From Nageia nagi (taxonomy: Eukaryota > Pinophyta), in contig JBITNC010000001.1 in assembly GCA_050084985.1 (NCBI GenBank), forward strand, positions 159,092,001 through 159,156,000: a DNA stretch of 64,000 bases, written 5' to 3'. Position 1 is the first letter of the stretch, and each line of letters begins with the position of its first letter. The notes beneath the pieces were generated by a model, which was given only the letters and a program-made list of their open reading frames with translations, was not told the DNA's origin and ran no database searches. Made by a program: the position numbers and the translations under genes. Positions 11,260 to 24,169 of the stretch are shown here, one piece after another.

Positions 11260-11267
11260 TTTGGCGC
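11260..11267 (+). promoter_or_regulatory. E2F consensus site upstream of HROB
   Basis: TTTGGCGC matches the plant E2F consensus TTTSSCGC perfectly and sits about 186 bp upstream of the HROB ATG (11074) in otherwise AT-rich DNA, where CG-containing words are scarce. E2F sites are typical of S-phase and DNA-repair promoters. Regulation of this gene by E2F is inferred from position. Confidence 0.55.
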
Positions 11268-11439
11268 GTGGAATCTGACTTAATTATTACATTCAAAAAA
11301 TTGTAAAATTTGGTGAAAAAATGGGATAGACGGTCTCGATGCAGCTAACCAGCTTTGATCAAACATAATATGAACAGTTCGATAAAATATGCGAAGGTTT
11401 CCACGACTGAAGGAATTCCTTCGACGTAATTATGTGTAT

Positions 11440-11452
11440 TTATATATAATCT
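11440..11452 (-). promoter_or_regulatory. possible TATA box, minus strand
   Basis: The minus strand reads TATATATAAATA here, about 370 bp upstream of the HROB ATG. It is a good TATA match, but the region is AT-rich and the E2F-like site lies downstream of it, so the true start site may be elsewhere. Confidence 0.25.
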
Positions 11453-11459
11453 TGATTAC

Positions 11460-14400
11460 TTTTAGGTATAATTACAAGGTGATTAGTTAGGAATGTCATG
11501 CTTTTTTAAATATAAAGATATTAGAAGATGAAAGAGCTGAAAATTTTAAATATAAAGATATTAAATGATGTTATTATATTTATATAAATAAGAAATTGTT
11601 GATATCTCTTCTTTGTAAGGTTTTATCTTTGATAATTATATTTGAATACTTCAAGGATTTAAAAAAATTTGAAGTTTGATGCATTTTGAGTAGCACTTTT
11701 ATCTTTTGAAGAGGATTTAATAGAAGGCGAAGAGTTACTAAATAAATAACTTGTCTTAAAAGGAAAATATCTTTTAAGCAAAAGGAGATTGGTTCTAGCC
11801 CGAAAGGCGAGAGAAAAAGCCAAAGACAAGATGGTAAGTCCAAAGGAAATAAATGAAAAGTAATAAAGATTTCTTATACCATTACTGAAAAATATAGGCC
11901 ACTTTACTTGTGAATATAAATAGAAATATATCAATTTGACATAAAGGTAAATATAAAGAAGTATGAAGGAGATCATAAAGCAAACTTTATAAAAATAAGA
12001 AAAGATGATACTATAAACCTTATATTTTTATCTTTTAAGGGCATGATGAGCATGATGATGAGGAGGACATCATAAAAAAAGAATCCAACTTGCTTATAGT
12101 TGACAAATCTAAAAAAAAATCTTAAGAGGTGTTGTAGATAAAAAAAAAATACAATTTTAAATATCAAATCTACAAATAGAAATATTATTTATTAATTAAA
12201 ATTAGATATGTAATATGGCAATGATATAATAATATAGCATGATTTTTTGTTCTAGGACATACAAGACATATATGGTAAACTAAAGAAAAGAAACATAATA
12301 GTCCTAGATTTAGGACTAAATGATATTAAATATGAAAAGTAAGATGTGTGCATCTTATATAAAAGGATTTTATTACCCCTTGCCGAAGCTTTTGAACCTT
12401 TCTTTAATGATTTCTTTAAACAAAGGTTTTTTAGAGGTTTTTATGCTTCTCGTGTATATTTTAGGGAGTTAGGACCAACTTCAATGATGATCAAGCTTCT
12501 CCATGTATGTTAGCGATTAAAACCAACAAAGAAATAAATAAATGATTTAGAACATTCAGTTGATATCTAAAACAAATAAATTGGATATGGAGCAAGGTTC
12601 ATAACTAAAGCATGAAGTTATAAAAACTTTCTAAGGGTTTAAGAAACCTAAAATAAGATTTATGGCAACCATATAAATGATTACAAGATCAATGGTGGTC
12701 TTATTATTGAAGAATTTTAATGTTGTGAAAGTTGTGGGGGCTATCAGATAATTTGAGAAACTCGATTATAGGGTTAAATTGCTTTTCCATGGTTTGAAAC
12801 TATTTATTTTTTCCTAAAATGACTTTCAACTTTGAATAAAATAAAACAATATATGCTTTACTAATGTAACTTCACATTGGAGATAATGTGGAGCTTGTAG
12901 GGTTTGTGCGTTAAGAGATATTCATAGTTCAATCGTTTCTCAGTAAGAACGTTGATATTTGAAATGACTTTTGTTTTATCTTTTATACCCAAAACATAAT
13001 TCAATTTTGGATTAGGTAACATCAAATCTTGAATTCACTTTATTGATATTGCCTCCAAATAATAAATAATTTTTAGATACCTAAATTTGATATTGGAATA
13101 AATACAAATATAAAATTTATGTGTCTACAATTTACATCATGTGGAGGTGTGGTAGATGAACTTAAGACCATATTTCTAAAGTAACAAAAAAAAGATATCA
13201 TTGATTTCGATGATACTTCCCTAATTATAAAAATGACGATATTAAATGTCATAAACTATATGTGCCTTATTTTCACCTTTAATTTGACCTCTTTTACTTG
13301 GAATTATTTGTAAATCTTGATTGAAACAAGGGATTGAAAATAAATTATCCTTTAAAAAAAAGATCCTTCAAGGAAGAAAATGCTCATAAGAATTGGTGCT
13401 ATCTTTGGTGGTATGAGGGATGTTAGCAATACTCAATGTTAATCAAATAAACCCCTTATTATATGTACATGATAAATATTTATATATAGATAACTAAGAA
13501 AAGCATGGTGAGTAATGATATAAGAAATCTACAAAGAGGATTTTTAAAGGTTAATCGATATCACCATGAATCTTTTAGAGTGAATCAAAATGATTTATTC
13601 TAATGGTTGAAATGGAGTGAAGTGTGAGGCAAAGCACGAGGCTAAGGCTTGAACCCAAGGGATGAGAGGGAGACGAAGATGAGGCAGATGACTACGCAAA
13701 TTGAGGGCATTATGCTTCTACTGCATTTGGCCAACAAGATCAAGAGGAGGTCAATTGATGGAGTAAAATAAGGATGTGTTGGGTCTTGGCTAGCATACAG
13801 ATATCCCTCTTCGTTGGGGGGAGGGTTTTTCTTTGGGAGGAAGGTTTTGCCAAGAAATAAGAGATAAGTTAGGCACAAAAATCAATAGCTAGAGAATGGA
13901 AAGCTTCGCTTCTCATGGTTTTTGTGTGGGAATGGATGCCTTCCTTTGGAGAATAAAACCATAGTTATTCAGATGGAGGATATAAACTTGGAAAAGTAGC
14001 AACCATGAGTAGCTAGTTTTGTTAGTTTTAATGTGAAAAGATAAAAGAGTACTTAGAGGGTAGATTATGGTTCCAATGGAGCAAATCCTTTAGAATTCTC
14101 CTTAGAGTTATGACTTTCCCTAAATGAGATCTATGCCCTTTTCTCTATTGAAACTCCTATGGTTCCAAAGACGTTAATGGATTTTTCTATGGAGGCATGA
14201 TTTTCTACTAAGGAGACTAAAGGTATTTTTTATGTTACCCCACCTTTATCTAAAGTTTTGGTATCTCAAGGCAAGGGGTAGTTATCAAAGGAGCATGAAA
14301 ATGTAAACCATAATGTCTTTATGAATACTCATAGTGGTCCTAAAGGTCAGGGGACTCTCCCAAAGCTTATAACCCTTCGTATATTTATATGGAGAAGGTT

Positions 14401-16400
14401 TGCGTTGGGGTTTATTATTCAAGTAAATATAGAGGTACAATGTGTCAAACAAGTTATTTTTGTTGGGGATATGAATGTCTTTACAACCCCTTGAGTAAAA
14501 TCTAACCAATTTATGATTTTTTTGTGAATACATTCAATTGAAAGATGGGCTACATTGGAAGGGGGCTCTCTTCCTAGTCTTACTATTGGGGGAGAACCCT
14601 ATTTAGCCTTTTGATTTAGTTATTCTTAGGTTCTTCCTAGTAATTTTTTATATAGGGGTGGTATCTAACTTTAGAACTCTTGAGCCCATTTTGTTTGAAG
14701 GTTAATAAAGAATACAAAGAGCAATATGCAAAGGAAAAGTGTATGGGATACTTTTTATGAGCTTTAAAGGAATGAAGGCTAGATTTGATCTTGTAATGAG
14801 TCTCAAAAGGGTATATCATAAAAAGGGAGACAACCTTCTGAAGGTTCTCTCAATGGTTTTATAGGGAGTAATAAATATCAATTATTGTGTCTAGTTATGC
14901 TATGAGTTGTAGCTAAGGATCTTTCCTTGGTAATTTTTTGTATAACAAATATAAGATTTGGATGAAGGGTTGATATAATTGAGGATTTAAAAAGCATTTT
15001 ATAACTAAATTGAAGATTGATTTATGAATTACTGATTCCATAAAAACCACTTCTTCAACTATATAAAAAAAGTCTTTTATGACATATCCTTTGATGCCTC
15101 GAAGACCAAAATGAAAATGATACATTATATATCTCCTTTGAAGGGTGCTTTACTACCCCATATATAAAAAAGGGTGATGATAGTATCCTTATTAAGTACA
15201 CAAAGATGATCATATATAATCAATATCATATACAAGCAGACGTGAGGGCATGTGAGTGGGCTTAAGGATTGTAATCCCTTTGCTATGTAAAAGAATGGAG
15301 AACTAGATGGTGAAATTAGAGGGAGAAGATGTCAAAAATGTATTAGAATTATAAGTAAAGGAGAAACATGTAGAAGAGAGGGCAAAAACCATGAGATATC
15401 CATTATATGGATGTAGAACTAAGCTTTAGTGAGATCCTTGCTACTAACATGGACCTAATATTTGAGAAGGAAAGAAAGAGAGTGTTTTACAAAGGAAGCA
15501 AGTACAAATAGAGACCATGAATGACTTTGTGCAAATTGTAGGATTATAACAAGATGGTGCTGTACTATACAAAGGATGTTGATAGTAGAACAATAGAGAT
15601 TGAGATAAGCTATTTAAAGAAATCCATATTTCAAACAATATTAGGGATGTTGAATGGTGAATGCCAGGCTTTATTGGGGTAAACTACAATATTTTAACTT
15701 ATAGTAACTAGATATGTTGTAACATTATGTTCCATGTTATCTTGATTTGTTACTACCCTATAGAAAATGCAAGCATGGTTGAACCTATGATTGACTCATT
15801 TGAAACCCATTTGAGGATGGAAATAATTTATTTAAAGTTGATACTATGAAGCTAATAAGGCAGATTTTGTAGCACATATTTGGAAAGAGGTTCAAATAAC
15901 ACAGGGTTTTGGAGGCATGGAGATATTGGGCTCAAATGAATGTATCCATTAACATTTTAGATATGTAGTAAAGCAATATGATGGGCTATAAGGTTGTTGA
16001 GCTAGAATGATGGTTTATGGAGTTCAAATTTAAAATGATGGAGGGACTTGTATTTCAAATAGTATGGGGTACTAGAGGACACAGAGTCATCATGTATTGA
16101 AGTTTTGAAATTTAAATCCACTCCATTATATTGTATTACATAGATAAGCTATAATGTTGATGTAATAGGTTTCACATCTTTATGCTTATATTAGGTGAAT
16201 GATATTATAACTACATTTTATATAATCATATAAATTGCCAATATCTTTTCTCCAAATACCTAATTGTTATATTATAATATTGCTTACAAGCCAATATATT
16301 TAGTCTTATTTTTACCTAGAAAATGGCTATATTAACTATAAATATCATTGCCAACATACTTATAGGAATGTTTGGGCATCAACCTTATCTATAAATCACA
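11460..16400. other. unassigned AT-rich intergenic DNA
   Basis: No gene was recognised. Between about 13600 and 15660 the plus strand has short protein-like stretches broken by many stops, for example near 14210-14300 (FYVTPPLSKVLVSQGKG) and 15420-15640 (LSFSEILATNMDLIFEKERK, EIEISYLKKSIFQTILGMLN). These suggest one or more very old retroelement or pseudogene remains, but no family motif is clear. The rest shows nothing notable. Confidence 0.4.
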
Positions 16401-16429
16401 TATATATAGCATATTCAACAACATTGTGC

Positions 16430-18090
16430 TACAAAATCCAAATATTATCTCTAGCTATTTGATGGAATTCATACACATCCAATTTTACTTCCTAATAACT
16501 ACATTGATCTTATTTTAATAGATCAAATGGTTGAAGGAATTCTTGTTTAATTGCAACAATATTCTTTGAAGATGTTTGGTGGCTTCATGTATTTCCAAAG
16601 TTACTTAACAGTTAATCTAATATAATTTTCTCACATACAATTACGATCAAATTTATTAATTTTATTTCATTATAGGGCAAATCTAATAACCCATTTGGAA
16701 ACAAGTTACAAATTATTAGAACTCCAACACCTCTCCTACAAATTGTAAGCTTTGTACCATCAAGTAGCTCTCAAAACCCTCTTGAATCTTTTCAACATTT
16801 TTATTCTTGAACAAAAGAAGATTCAACCTTTAATCAACATCAATATGTAATGCATTGTGAGCAAATTTCAATTAAAATGTTGAATCCATCCTCTAAAAAG
16901 TGGTAAATTGAGGGTAGAGTTATGTCCCAAACATCAATCAAACTATTTAACAAGAATGACCATGCTGGGAAAGTTTTTGGATTTGATTTACTCAACAAAG
17001 ATGGAAATGATATTCGTGTAACCTATTTTAACGAGCATGTTGATGAATTTTAGGAATCGATACAATGTAATAGTATTTGTGTTCTTGGCAATGATAAAGT
17101 TAAAGTGTCCAATACAAGATTTACAACTAGTATACATACTTTTGAAATAATTATCACCAAGGCATAATCCATAATTCCTTCAACATGTGAATATTCTTTA
17201 ATAACAAAATATTATCTTTATTTGAAAATCATAGATTCGCTAGCTTATACTCCTATTGATATTATTGTAGACGTCATTGGCATATTATTATCTACATCTC
17301 TTGCATCTACTACCCATAAAAAAAATAGAACAAAAATAATCAAACATATTCTTACAATCATGGATAATTTATGTTCTTCAATAGATGTTACACTTCGAGG
17401 ACATCATTGTAACAATAAGGGTAAATTGCTATTTGATATGTTGCTTGAACCAAACCCTCCAATTATTTTGTTCAAAGGTGCTTATGCATGTTTGGTCTAA
17501 AAAATATTTAGATGCTATCTACTCAACTGAAATCCAAATATATCCAGACATAAGCATGGTATTCTAATGTTTCCTATATCAGTTAATCAATATTATCTAG
17601 TTAGATTCACTACACTAGTAAATATTGAATATATTCTTAAAATAGACTTGTTAGATGATAAAAATGCTTATGTTAAAGCCATTATTTCCAAACCACACTT
17701 GGGCAACCAATTTTATTCCCTTATTTGCCTTGTTATAGTTGAAAACAAAAAATGCAAGAAAAAAATTCTCAAAAAATCACTTAATATATTTCATTATCCA
17801 AAACATAATGTTGATTTAATTGAATGTGACTTAAATTACATGTTAAATATGGATGTGCATTATGAAACAAGTCAACTACAAAAAATCACTGCATTTGATG
17901 GGCCAACAAGTGCATTACTAAGTATTCATGTTAAAGATTTTTTGCTTCTATTAGCATAAATAAATGATGTTGAATGCATTATAGGAATTGTTATTGGTTC
18001 TCATTTTAAATTTCAATTGTCTATCAAAGTACATGAATATGGTGGGAAAGAAATACAAAACATTGTCATAACAACTATTAAGGCTATTTA
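16430..18090 (+). pseudogene. RPA1-like (replication protein A 70 kDa) pseudogene
   Basis: RPA1 is the large subunit of the single-stranded-DNA binding complex; Helitrons and other elements also carry copies. The plus-strand frames follow the family order. A weak RPA-N trace lies near 16450. DBD-A: KKW*IEGRVMSQTSI, then GKVFGFDLLNKDGNDIRVTY, FNEHVDEF, and KVKVSNTRF. DBD-B: TPIDIIVDVIGILLST, DVTLRGHHCNNKGKLLFDML, PPIILFKGAY. DBD-C: AYVKAIISK, FYSLICLVIVENKKCKKK and FHYPKHN, where Y and H replace two zinc cysteines. The C-terminal region ends about 18090. Several stops and shifts (for example at 17040 and 17500) show it is dead. No introns are evident from DBD-A to DBD-C, which suggests a mobile-element-borne or retrocopied origin rather than the host gene. 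Confidence 0.75.
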
Positions 18091-18933
18091 AAGAATTATT
18101 GTATTGAGGACTCAATTTTGTAATTTGTTACATTGATTATCATCATACTATTATTATTTAAATGAAAAATAATTTTTTTAACTTATATTATCGAGATTAT
18201 ATTATTGGTTTTGTTTCCTATAAATTTTTTGTAAATTTAATATGTTTTAATGCATTTTTTTTGCAACAATGAAAATGTTTCTATACAAAATAAACACATG
18301 TTTGAACTATTTTTTGATGGATGTTTATATCTTCTTCTATAGTTTCCATTGTGGCACATCTTGACAAAGGTTCGAGAGATTGATTTCACATCAGATAATT
18401 GCATTCGATAAAAGTCTATACAACCATGTATAGTATGATATGATATATTGGTTTCATTTCTTGTAATTATTTGTAAATTTAATATGTTTTGTTTCCTATT
18501 TATATTATTGGAAAATACATATTATTATTTCTTATTTGTTATGATTTTTCTAAAAATCATCCCTTTTTGAATGATGAACACATTTTAAACTATGTTCCAT
18601 GTTTATCTTAGATTGATCCTTAGGATACTCTATGATGGAATTGCAAAAATCAAACATTGGAAGCTAAATGAGTTCATTGAAATTAACTACAACATACATG
18701 TTACCATATATGAAAAATAAGTATTAATATAGAAATATGAAAATGAAATCACATTCTTGATAGTACAATATCTCCAAGTTATCTTCTGCCTTTATGTAAC
18801 CAATTCTCTTTGCAAACACCTCCATTTGGAATACATTTCCAAATCCAAAGTGCTCATTTTTCCCAAACATATTATTATATTAATAAAAATAATTTTTGAT
18901 CTAAGTTGGATAACCTTGCAAATATGTCAACAC

Positions 18934-18951
18934 CACTACAAGAAAAAAGGC
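18934..18951 (+). mobile_element. CACTA transposon terminal inverted repeat (left end)
   Basis: CACTACAAGAAAAAAGGC is a canonical CACTA/En-Spm terminus. It is oriented to open an element extending rightward, which contains 46-bp subterminal repeats and transposase remnants. The matching right end was not found. Confidence 0.75.
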
Positions 18952-19092
18952 ATCAAAAATAATGTTAGGCATTTTTTTTAATTTTGCTTTTTTATGTTAT
19001 TTTCATTAGGACTTGTCAAGGGTACAATTTTGGCTATATTTTTTATTTTCATGATGTTTTGCCTAACGTTGTGCTTGATGATAAGTATGATG

Positions 19093-19262
19093 TAAATTTT
19101 CCAATTTCTTAACATCGTTATTGATGATATATATTACATAAATTTTCTAATTTTTTGATGTCATCATCGATAATATATATGACATAAATTTTCCAATTTC
19201 TTTATATCATCATCGATAATATATATGACATAAATTTTTTAATTTTTTGATGATGTGTTTGA
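19093..19262. repeat. 46-bp subterminal tandem repeat, about 3.6 copies
   Basis: Units begin TAAATTTTCCAATTT at 19093, 19139, 19185 and 19231 with exact 46-bp spacing, and each contains ATCATCGATAATATATATGA or a close variant. Arrays like this just inside a terminus are typical transposase-binding regions of CACTA elements. Confidence 0.8.
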
Positions 19263-19669
19263 TGTTAATTTGTAATTTCTTGATCTGATAGATGATGCAA
19301 TATCATCTCAAAACATATTGAAACCAAAAAAATCACTTACAAATCTTAAAACTCTAAATTCATTCAAACTAAGCACCACTTTTTCAATGCATTGTAGATT
19401 TATCACGTTCTTAAAAGCACCTAAAAACTATCTAAGATAGTGGAAAAAATAATTAAGATGTACAACAATTCAAGCTATAACCCACCCATAAAGTGGACCC
19501 ATCTTCTTACGCACACCCACATATATTTTAGAATCTTTATAAATTGTCATATGCATAAAAAACTTTTCAATATGTTCATAAAATATAAATCATTTAATTG
19601 TCGTAACATTCATAAAATATAAAACACTATTATGAATCATTTAATTTTCATTTATACCATCTTCATCCA

Positions 19670-20060
19670 TAGAAAATACAATATGTTTTCTTCTAAGATC
19701 AATATTAATTACAAACCACATTGTCTCATCCTCTACATTTGGATAGAAAAATACTTAACTACAATGTTGTGGTAAAATATAAGGCTCTTTATCTTCAACT
19801 AAATATTTTGTGGAGTTGATTACAAAGTATTCACTATTATCATCATGTAAGATTGTTCTTCTATCAAGTGTGTTAAACCATTTACATCTAAATACTACAC
19901 ATTGGAATGACCTATAATCCAACTGAATAATTTGTTGAAAATTTTCAACATATTATAATGTTCCTTTTATCAAGTTTTTATCTTTTGTACTTGCATGAAT
20001 TACCTGATCAAAATCAACCATCACTTCAAAGTCAAATGTCACTTTATTCTGATTGATCTT
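19670..20060 (-). pseudogene. CACTA transposase downstream domain (DUF4216-like)
   Basis: The minus strand from about 20060 reads VTFDFEVMVDFDQVI, then QIIQLDYRSFQCVVFRCKWF (I-x-L-D-Y-x-x-F-x-V-V-x-F-K-C-x-W in the family), EYFVINSTKYLVEDKEPYIL, and QVFF..NVEDETMWFVI. This is the DUF4216 domain that follows TNP2 in plant CACTA proteins. Isolated stops occur near 19934 and 19758. Its order relative to the TNP2 and DUF4218 parts is normal, so it belongs to the same minus-strand element. Confidence 0.7.
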
Positions 20061-20629
20061 TTCAATTCTAAAGTGTTGACCGTATGCCCACATTGAAGAG
20101 AAAGACAATGCTTACAAATATTTATATAAAAAATATTATTATTGCAATCGTTATATTGAATTATATAAACTACCATGCTCTTATAAAAATATAAAATATT
20201 AAATGCATATCAGTAAATTAATAACAATTACATTTTGATTGCATCCAATGCCAATATTTTGAACATCTTCACATATATTTTCATCTCCTTACCTATGCAA
20301 GTATAGGTGTACCCCTTGGATTTTATCTATGAAACAAGGCACATTCTTCTATAAGTCTACTGTTACTTTTGTACAATTCAATCCACTCCTTGCAACATTC
20401 CATATTCATCGTGATAAACTAATTTATAGATTCAAAACATGTTAATTTGTAAAATCATAATGATACAATATATCCATTAGTAAACATTGATTAAATTAAA
20501 CTTAAAACACATGTTATACATATTATTATAAATTAGTAATATATTTAATATTGTTAGCACCTTTAATAGTATAATTTATTCTATTATATTCCAAAATTTC
20601 TCATTCAATTTTTTCTAAGTCTTTGTCTG

Positions 20630-21430
20630 CTTGCCACACCTTTGGTGTAGAAGGATGGATTAGAGAAATATACTCATATGCATAAAAAAAAGATTATTGT
20701 ATAATGTATCCATCACCCATTTATCCTTATGGTCATGATATTTATCAAACAAATATTTTTAGTACTTTTAAAAATCTCTCTATAAAAAACATGTTTCTAG
20801 TACTTATTACACATGTTATTTCTATATCATCTACTACATGGATTAATATGTGAATTTAGATGTTCATGAAAGTATAAACATTTCTTTTTCAAAGGTACAA
20901 ACAATTTCTCTATGCCATCTATGTATTTTGCTCACATGTATCTCATTTCTAGTTATTCACCCATTGTTAAAAATATAATACCATCAAATATTTACAAATT
21001 GATAGAAAAATTAGAAAATAACAATAATTAAACACATGCTATTTTTTTCATAGAGCAATACCATAACATGACATACCTTAGAAATATTGATAGTCAACCA
21101 ATTGCCTTTCTTAGATTTGGAGGTAAATTCTTACATCCACAAATTGCAAGTGGAAAAATATGTTGTACATAAAGTTGTGTATTATGCAAGTAGTATTAAT
21201 CATAATATTTTGAAAAAATATATATTAATAAAAAATAAATGATTTTTATATACATACAATATGATAATACCTTCCATAAGTTATGGTAATCATAAGATTT
21301 TAATCTTGTTATTCTACCATCAATAGAGAATATTTTTCTTAGATGTGATCCATACTAAGTTGGTGTTCTAGTGGTTTTAATAATGTTGTGTACCACATTT
21401 ACTTTTTCTTTAGACATTATCCATGGTAAG
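20630..21430 (-). pseudogene. CACTA transposase middle part (DUF4218-like)
   Basis: The minus strand gives TRLKSYDYHNLWKVLSYCMY near 21300 (family: LKSHDxHxLMQxLLP), AICGCKNLPPNLRKA near 21130, then FEKEMFILSN...IHILIHVVDDIEIT near 20900, and MFFIERFLKVLKIFV near 20780 (family: MERFLKTLKxYVRQ). These blocks are in the order expected for DUF4218, with frame changes and intronic or decayed sequence between them. Confidence 0.65.
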
Positions 21431-21733
21431 TGAACATGTGCTTTTTTCATTCTATCTGATATCTATAAGTCATGCTTTATGTTGGTGTCTCTTAAGTCAT
21501 TTCTTACATTAATAGTGTGAGGTCAAATTTTGTAGTTGTTGTATACCTATGGAAAGAAGATGCTATATTCTTTACAATATGCATATGATCCATTAAATGT
21601 ACCACTAATAAGTGCTTCTAGTATGGAAGTTTATAAAAGATTGATAATCTTTTCATGCCTACAAAATATGTATAAAGTTAATTATTTAATTAGTAAAGTA
21701 ATGAAATTGAAATATTATAAACATGTTTTTTTT

Positions 21734-23290
21734 TTATAATAAATAAACATGATGATATATTTTGTTAAAATTCACCTTTGGGTAAATCATCTTTGCCAAC
21801 AATAAAATTATTTGGGGCTTCATGCCATATTTCTTCGTCAAATCTTCCCCAAAACATGTCTTCTCTTTATTGGTAGTTTTCCCACCAATCAATATGAATT
21901 TCATAATTAGGAGTGGGGGAGTAATCAAACTCACCATAAAAATATTATGAATTACACCCATGAAATTCATGATCCATTGGAAAATATTTTCTGTTACCAA
22001 GGTATTCCAACATCCTTATGGTACTCGAATACCTTGTTGTGATATTTTTTGCACACCATGGGCAAGCATGATAACCTTTTGTTTGAAGGCCTGTAAAATA
22101 AATTATTTGAGAATACATTATCATTAGGTAAGAGAAAATCAAATATTTATAATGAGGTTGATTTGTTATGCAATGCTAATATAATAAAGGTTGTACATAC
22201 CACACATACATTAGCAAATAATACATCATGGAAAATCATGTATAGTCTAACATAGTATGCCATGTAGTGTGAATGACCTTTGTTGGATAGGTCTACTTAT
22301 ATAAATCACACTATGAATTCCATTTCATATTTGCATCAATTCATCAATTAATTTTTCAAGGTATATATCCATATTTTTCACCTGATGTTTTTTAGAAGCT
22401 ATAAGAGTCAACATCAAATGTTATTTTTTTATACACAACCATGAAGGTGAGTTATATTTGATTATAACAATAGGATATAATGAATAAATACATGATTATA
22501 TAAAAAATGGATTGACATCATCAATTTCTAAACCCAATCTTACACTCTTAGGTTCATGCCAAAATTTATCTAGTCATGTATCCTCTATATGTCTCATTTT
22601 GCTACTATCTATAGGAATGCGTAGGATATCATCTTCACTTCTATATTTTGCATGCCAATCCATATATTGTGCAAGTGACTTACACCAAAATATTTGAATC
22701 AACCTAGAAATTATTGGCTTATGGCGAACAACCTTTTAAGGAATAATTTTACCTTTTGTTCCATTTCAATACATATTTGCACTATACTTTAGACATGTAT
22801 TCAAAGTTGCATATGATCCTCTATATAATATGCAATCATTAATACATGCATGGCATGAATGAAAATCTACATCTACATCCTTCAAAATTTCACTTTTCTT
22901 TATAAATAAAGTAAGAAGGACATTATCATTTGGAAGAACCTTCTCTTTTAGTAACCTATAATACCACAAATAATAATAAAATTATAATGTCAAATAATAG
23001 AATATGTTATATGTCATTGTCATTTATATATTAGATTTCAAAAAAATATCAAATAATTAGAATTTATTAATAAAAATAAATAAATAAATAAATACTCAAG
23101 ATAATCAATGAAAATTGTATCTAGGCATCCATATTTGGATTTTAAATTCATCAAAAATAGGGTTTTTCCTAACATGGTCAAATGTGCTCCTTTATATAGA
23201 AGGGTTTGCTTTAGATAAGTTATATTTTTCAAAGATATCATCATCACATGTATGATGAGCATCATTTGGATAGAATATCAATTTAATTAA
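21734..23290 (-). pseudogene. CACTA (En/Spm) TNP2 transposase remnant
   Basis: TNP2 is the transposase of CACTA elements. From high to low coordinate the minus strand gives: YLKQTLLYKGAHLTMLGKTL near 23200; MWYYRLLKEKVLPNDN...CHACINDCILY (22969-22800); VVRHKPIISRLIQIF, SLAQYMDWHAKYRSEDDILR and IPIDSSKMRHIEDTWLDKFW (22740-22530); then LQTKGYHACPWCAKN with MLEYLGNRKYFPMDHEFHG (22142-21960). These match the PF02992 blocks, including the CxxC of ACPxC and the CHACxNDC motif. Only part is missing or intronic (22500-22150). Many stops show inactivity. It shares orientation with the DUF4218/DUF4216 pieces and lies inside the terminus at 18934. Confidence 0.82.
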
Positions 23291-23584
23291 ATCATTCAAT
23301 CCACTTTGTTCTTGATTAGCATTGATATCCTCTATTTCTTCATCATCATCATCATCATTGTTTTGATCAATGATTACATGAATAAGGGCTTTTGGATTTG
23401 GGTTTGTTAGGAAACATGTATAATCCTCAACACTTAATACTTCACATAATCACTTCCTCTATCTCCAACTTATATTTTTTTGATGCGTAATTGATGGATG
23501 TTCAAATGATCTTGAGTAGTGATCATGACTATTTTGTAATTATTGATATGCTTATCAATTAATTAGTTATTACAAATTGTTAAC

Positions 23585-23808
23585 AAGTATAACATAATTA
23601 GTCCTTGGGACCTTGGACTGATGGTCAAGTCAAACCCATGAAGAGGTAGTGACCCAAGTTCCAATCCTTGCAGGACTTAAAGAATCTGATGGTTGTGTCA
23701 TGCCAGCACTTTCAACTACATTAGAAAGTTTACCCAATGCAATTAGAGTTTATAGGTGGGTTACCTAATTTCTCTAGTCTAATAAAAAAAATAAGTATAT
23801 CATAATAT
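23585..23808 (+). mobile_element. SINE with tRNA-like head and target-site duplication
   Basis: The body is 23601-23792. The 5' part shows an A-box-like TGATGGTCAAG and a B-box-like AAGTTCCAATCC (compare GGTTCGAATCC) at tRNA-like spacing. The 3' end runs CTAGTCTAATAAAAAAAATAA, a short A-rich tail. Direct repeats flank it: AAGTATAACATAATTA at 23585-23600 and AAGTATATCATAATAT at 23793-23808, most positions matching. It is inserted upstream of TNP2 in the CACTA region. Confidence 0.7.
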
Positions 23809-24169
23809 AAAAATAAATAGTAATATCATTTCTACACATGCCATATGTATACATATTGAATAAATAAGAATTCAATCTTATCCTATCCTAACGAGTGTAA
23901 GTTGGACCATAAAATGGCATCAATGGTGTACTTATCATATTTGGACAAACTTTTACTAGTAAAAATATGTGCAAACCCATACCACCATTCCCTAAAATTT
24001 CATAATTTTTGATCATGTATGATTTACAATAATAAATGAATGGATCATACACTCTCAAGAAAGGACATTGTTAAGGTCATATATCATATGTTCGAAGTTC
24101 ATATGTAGGTCGATATAAATTTAATTTATTGGATAATAAAAATAAAATCATCAGCACCCTTAAATGGTA

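Noticed and set aside
13642-13878. 78-residue minus-strand open frame
   Set aside because: Composition is unremarkable, no motif was seen, and the plus strand there looks equally like decayed coding sequence. The strand could not be decided.
19093-19262. Regular 46-bp repeats as a possible CRISPR array
   Set aside because: The repeats are directly adjacent with no unique spacers, in plant DNA, just inside a CACTA terminus.
23601-23680. Genuine tRNA gene
   Set aside because: A- and B-box-like words are present, but no convincing acceptor, anticodon or T-arm pairing was found by eye. The target duplications and A-rich tail fit a SINE.
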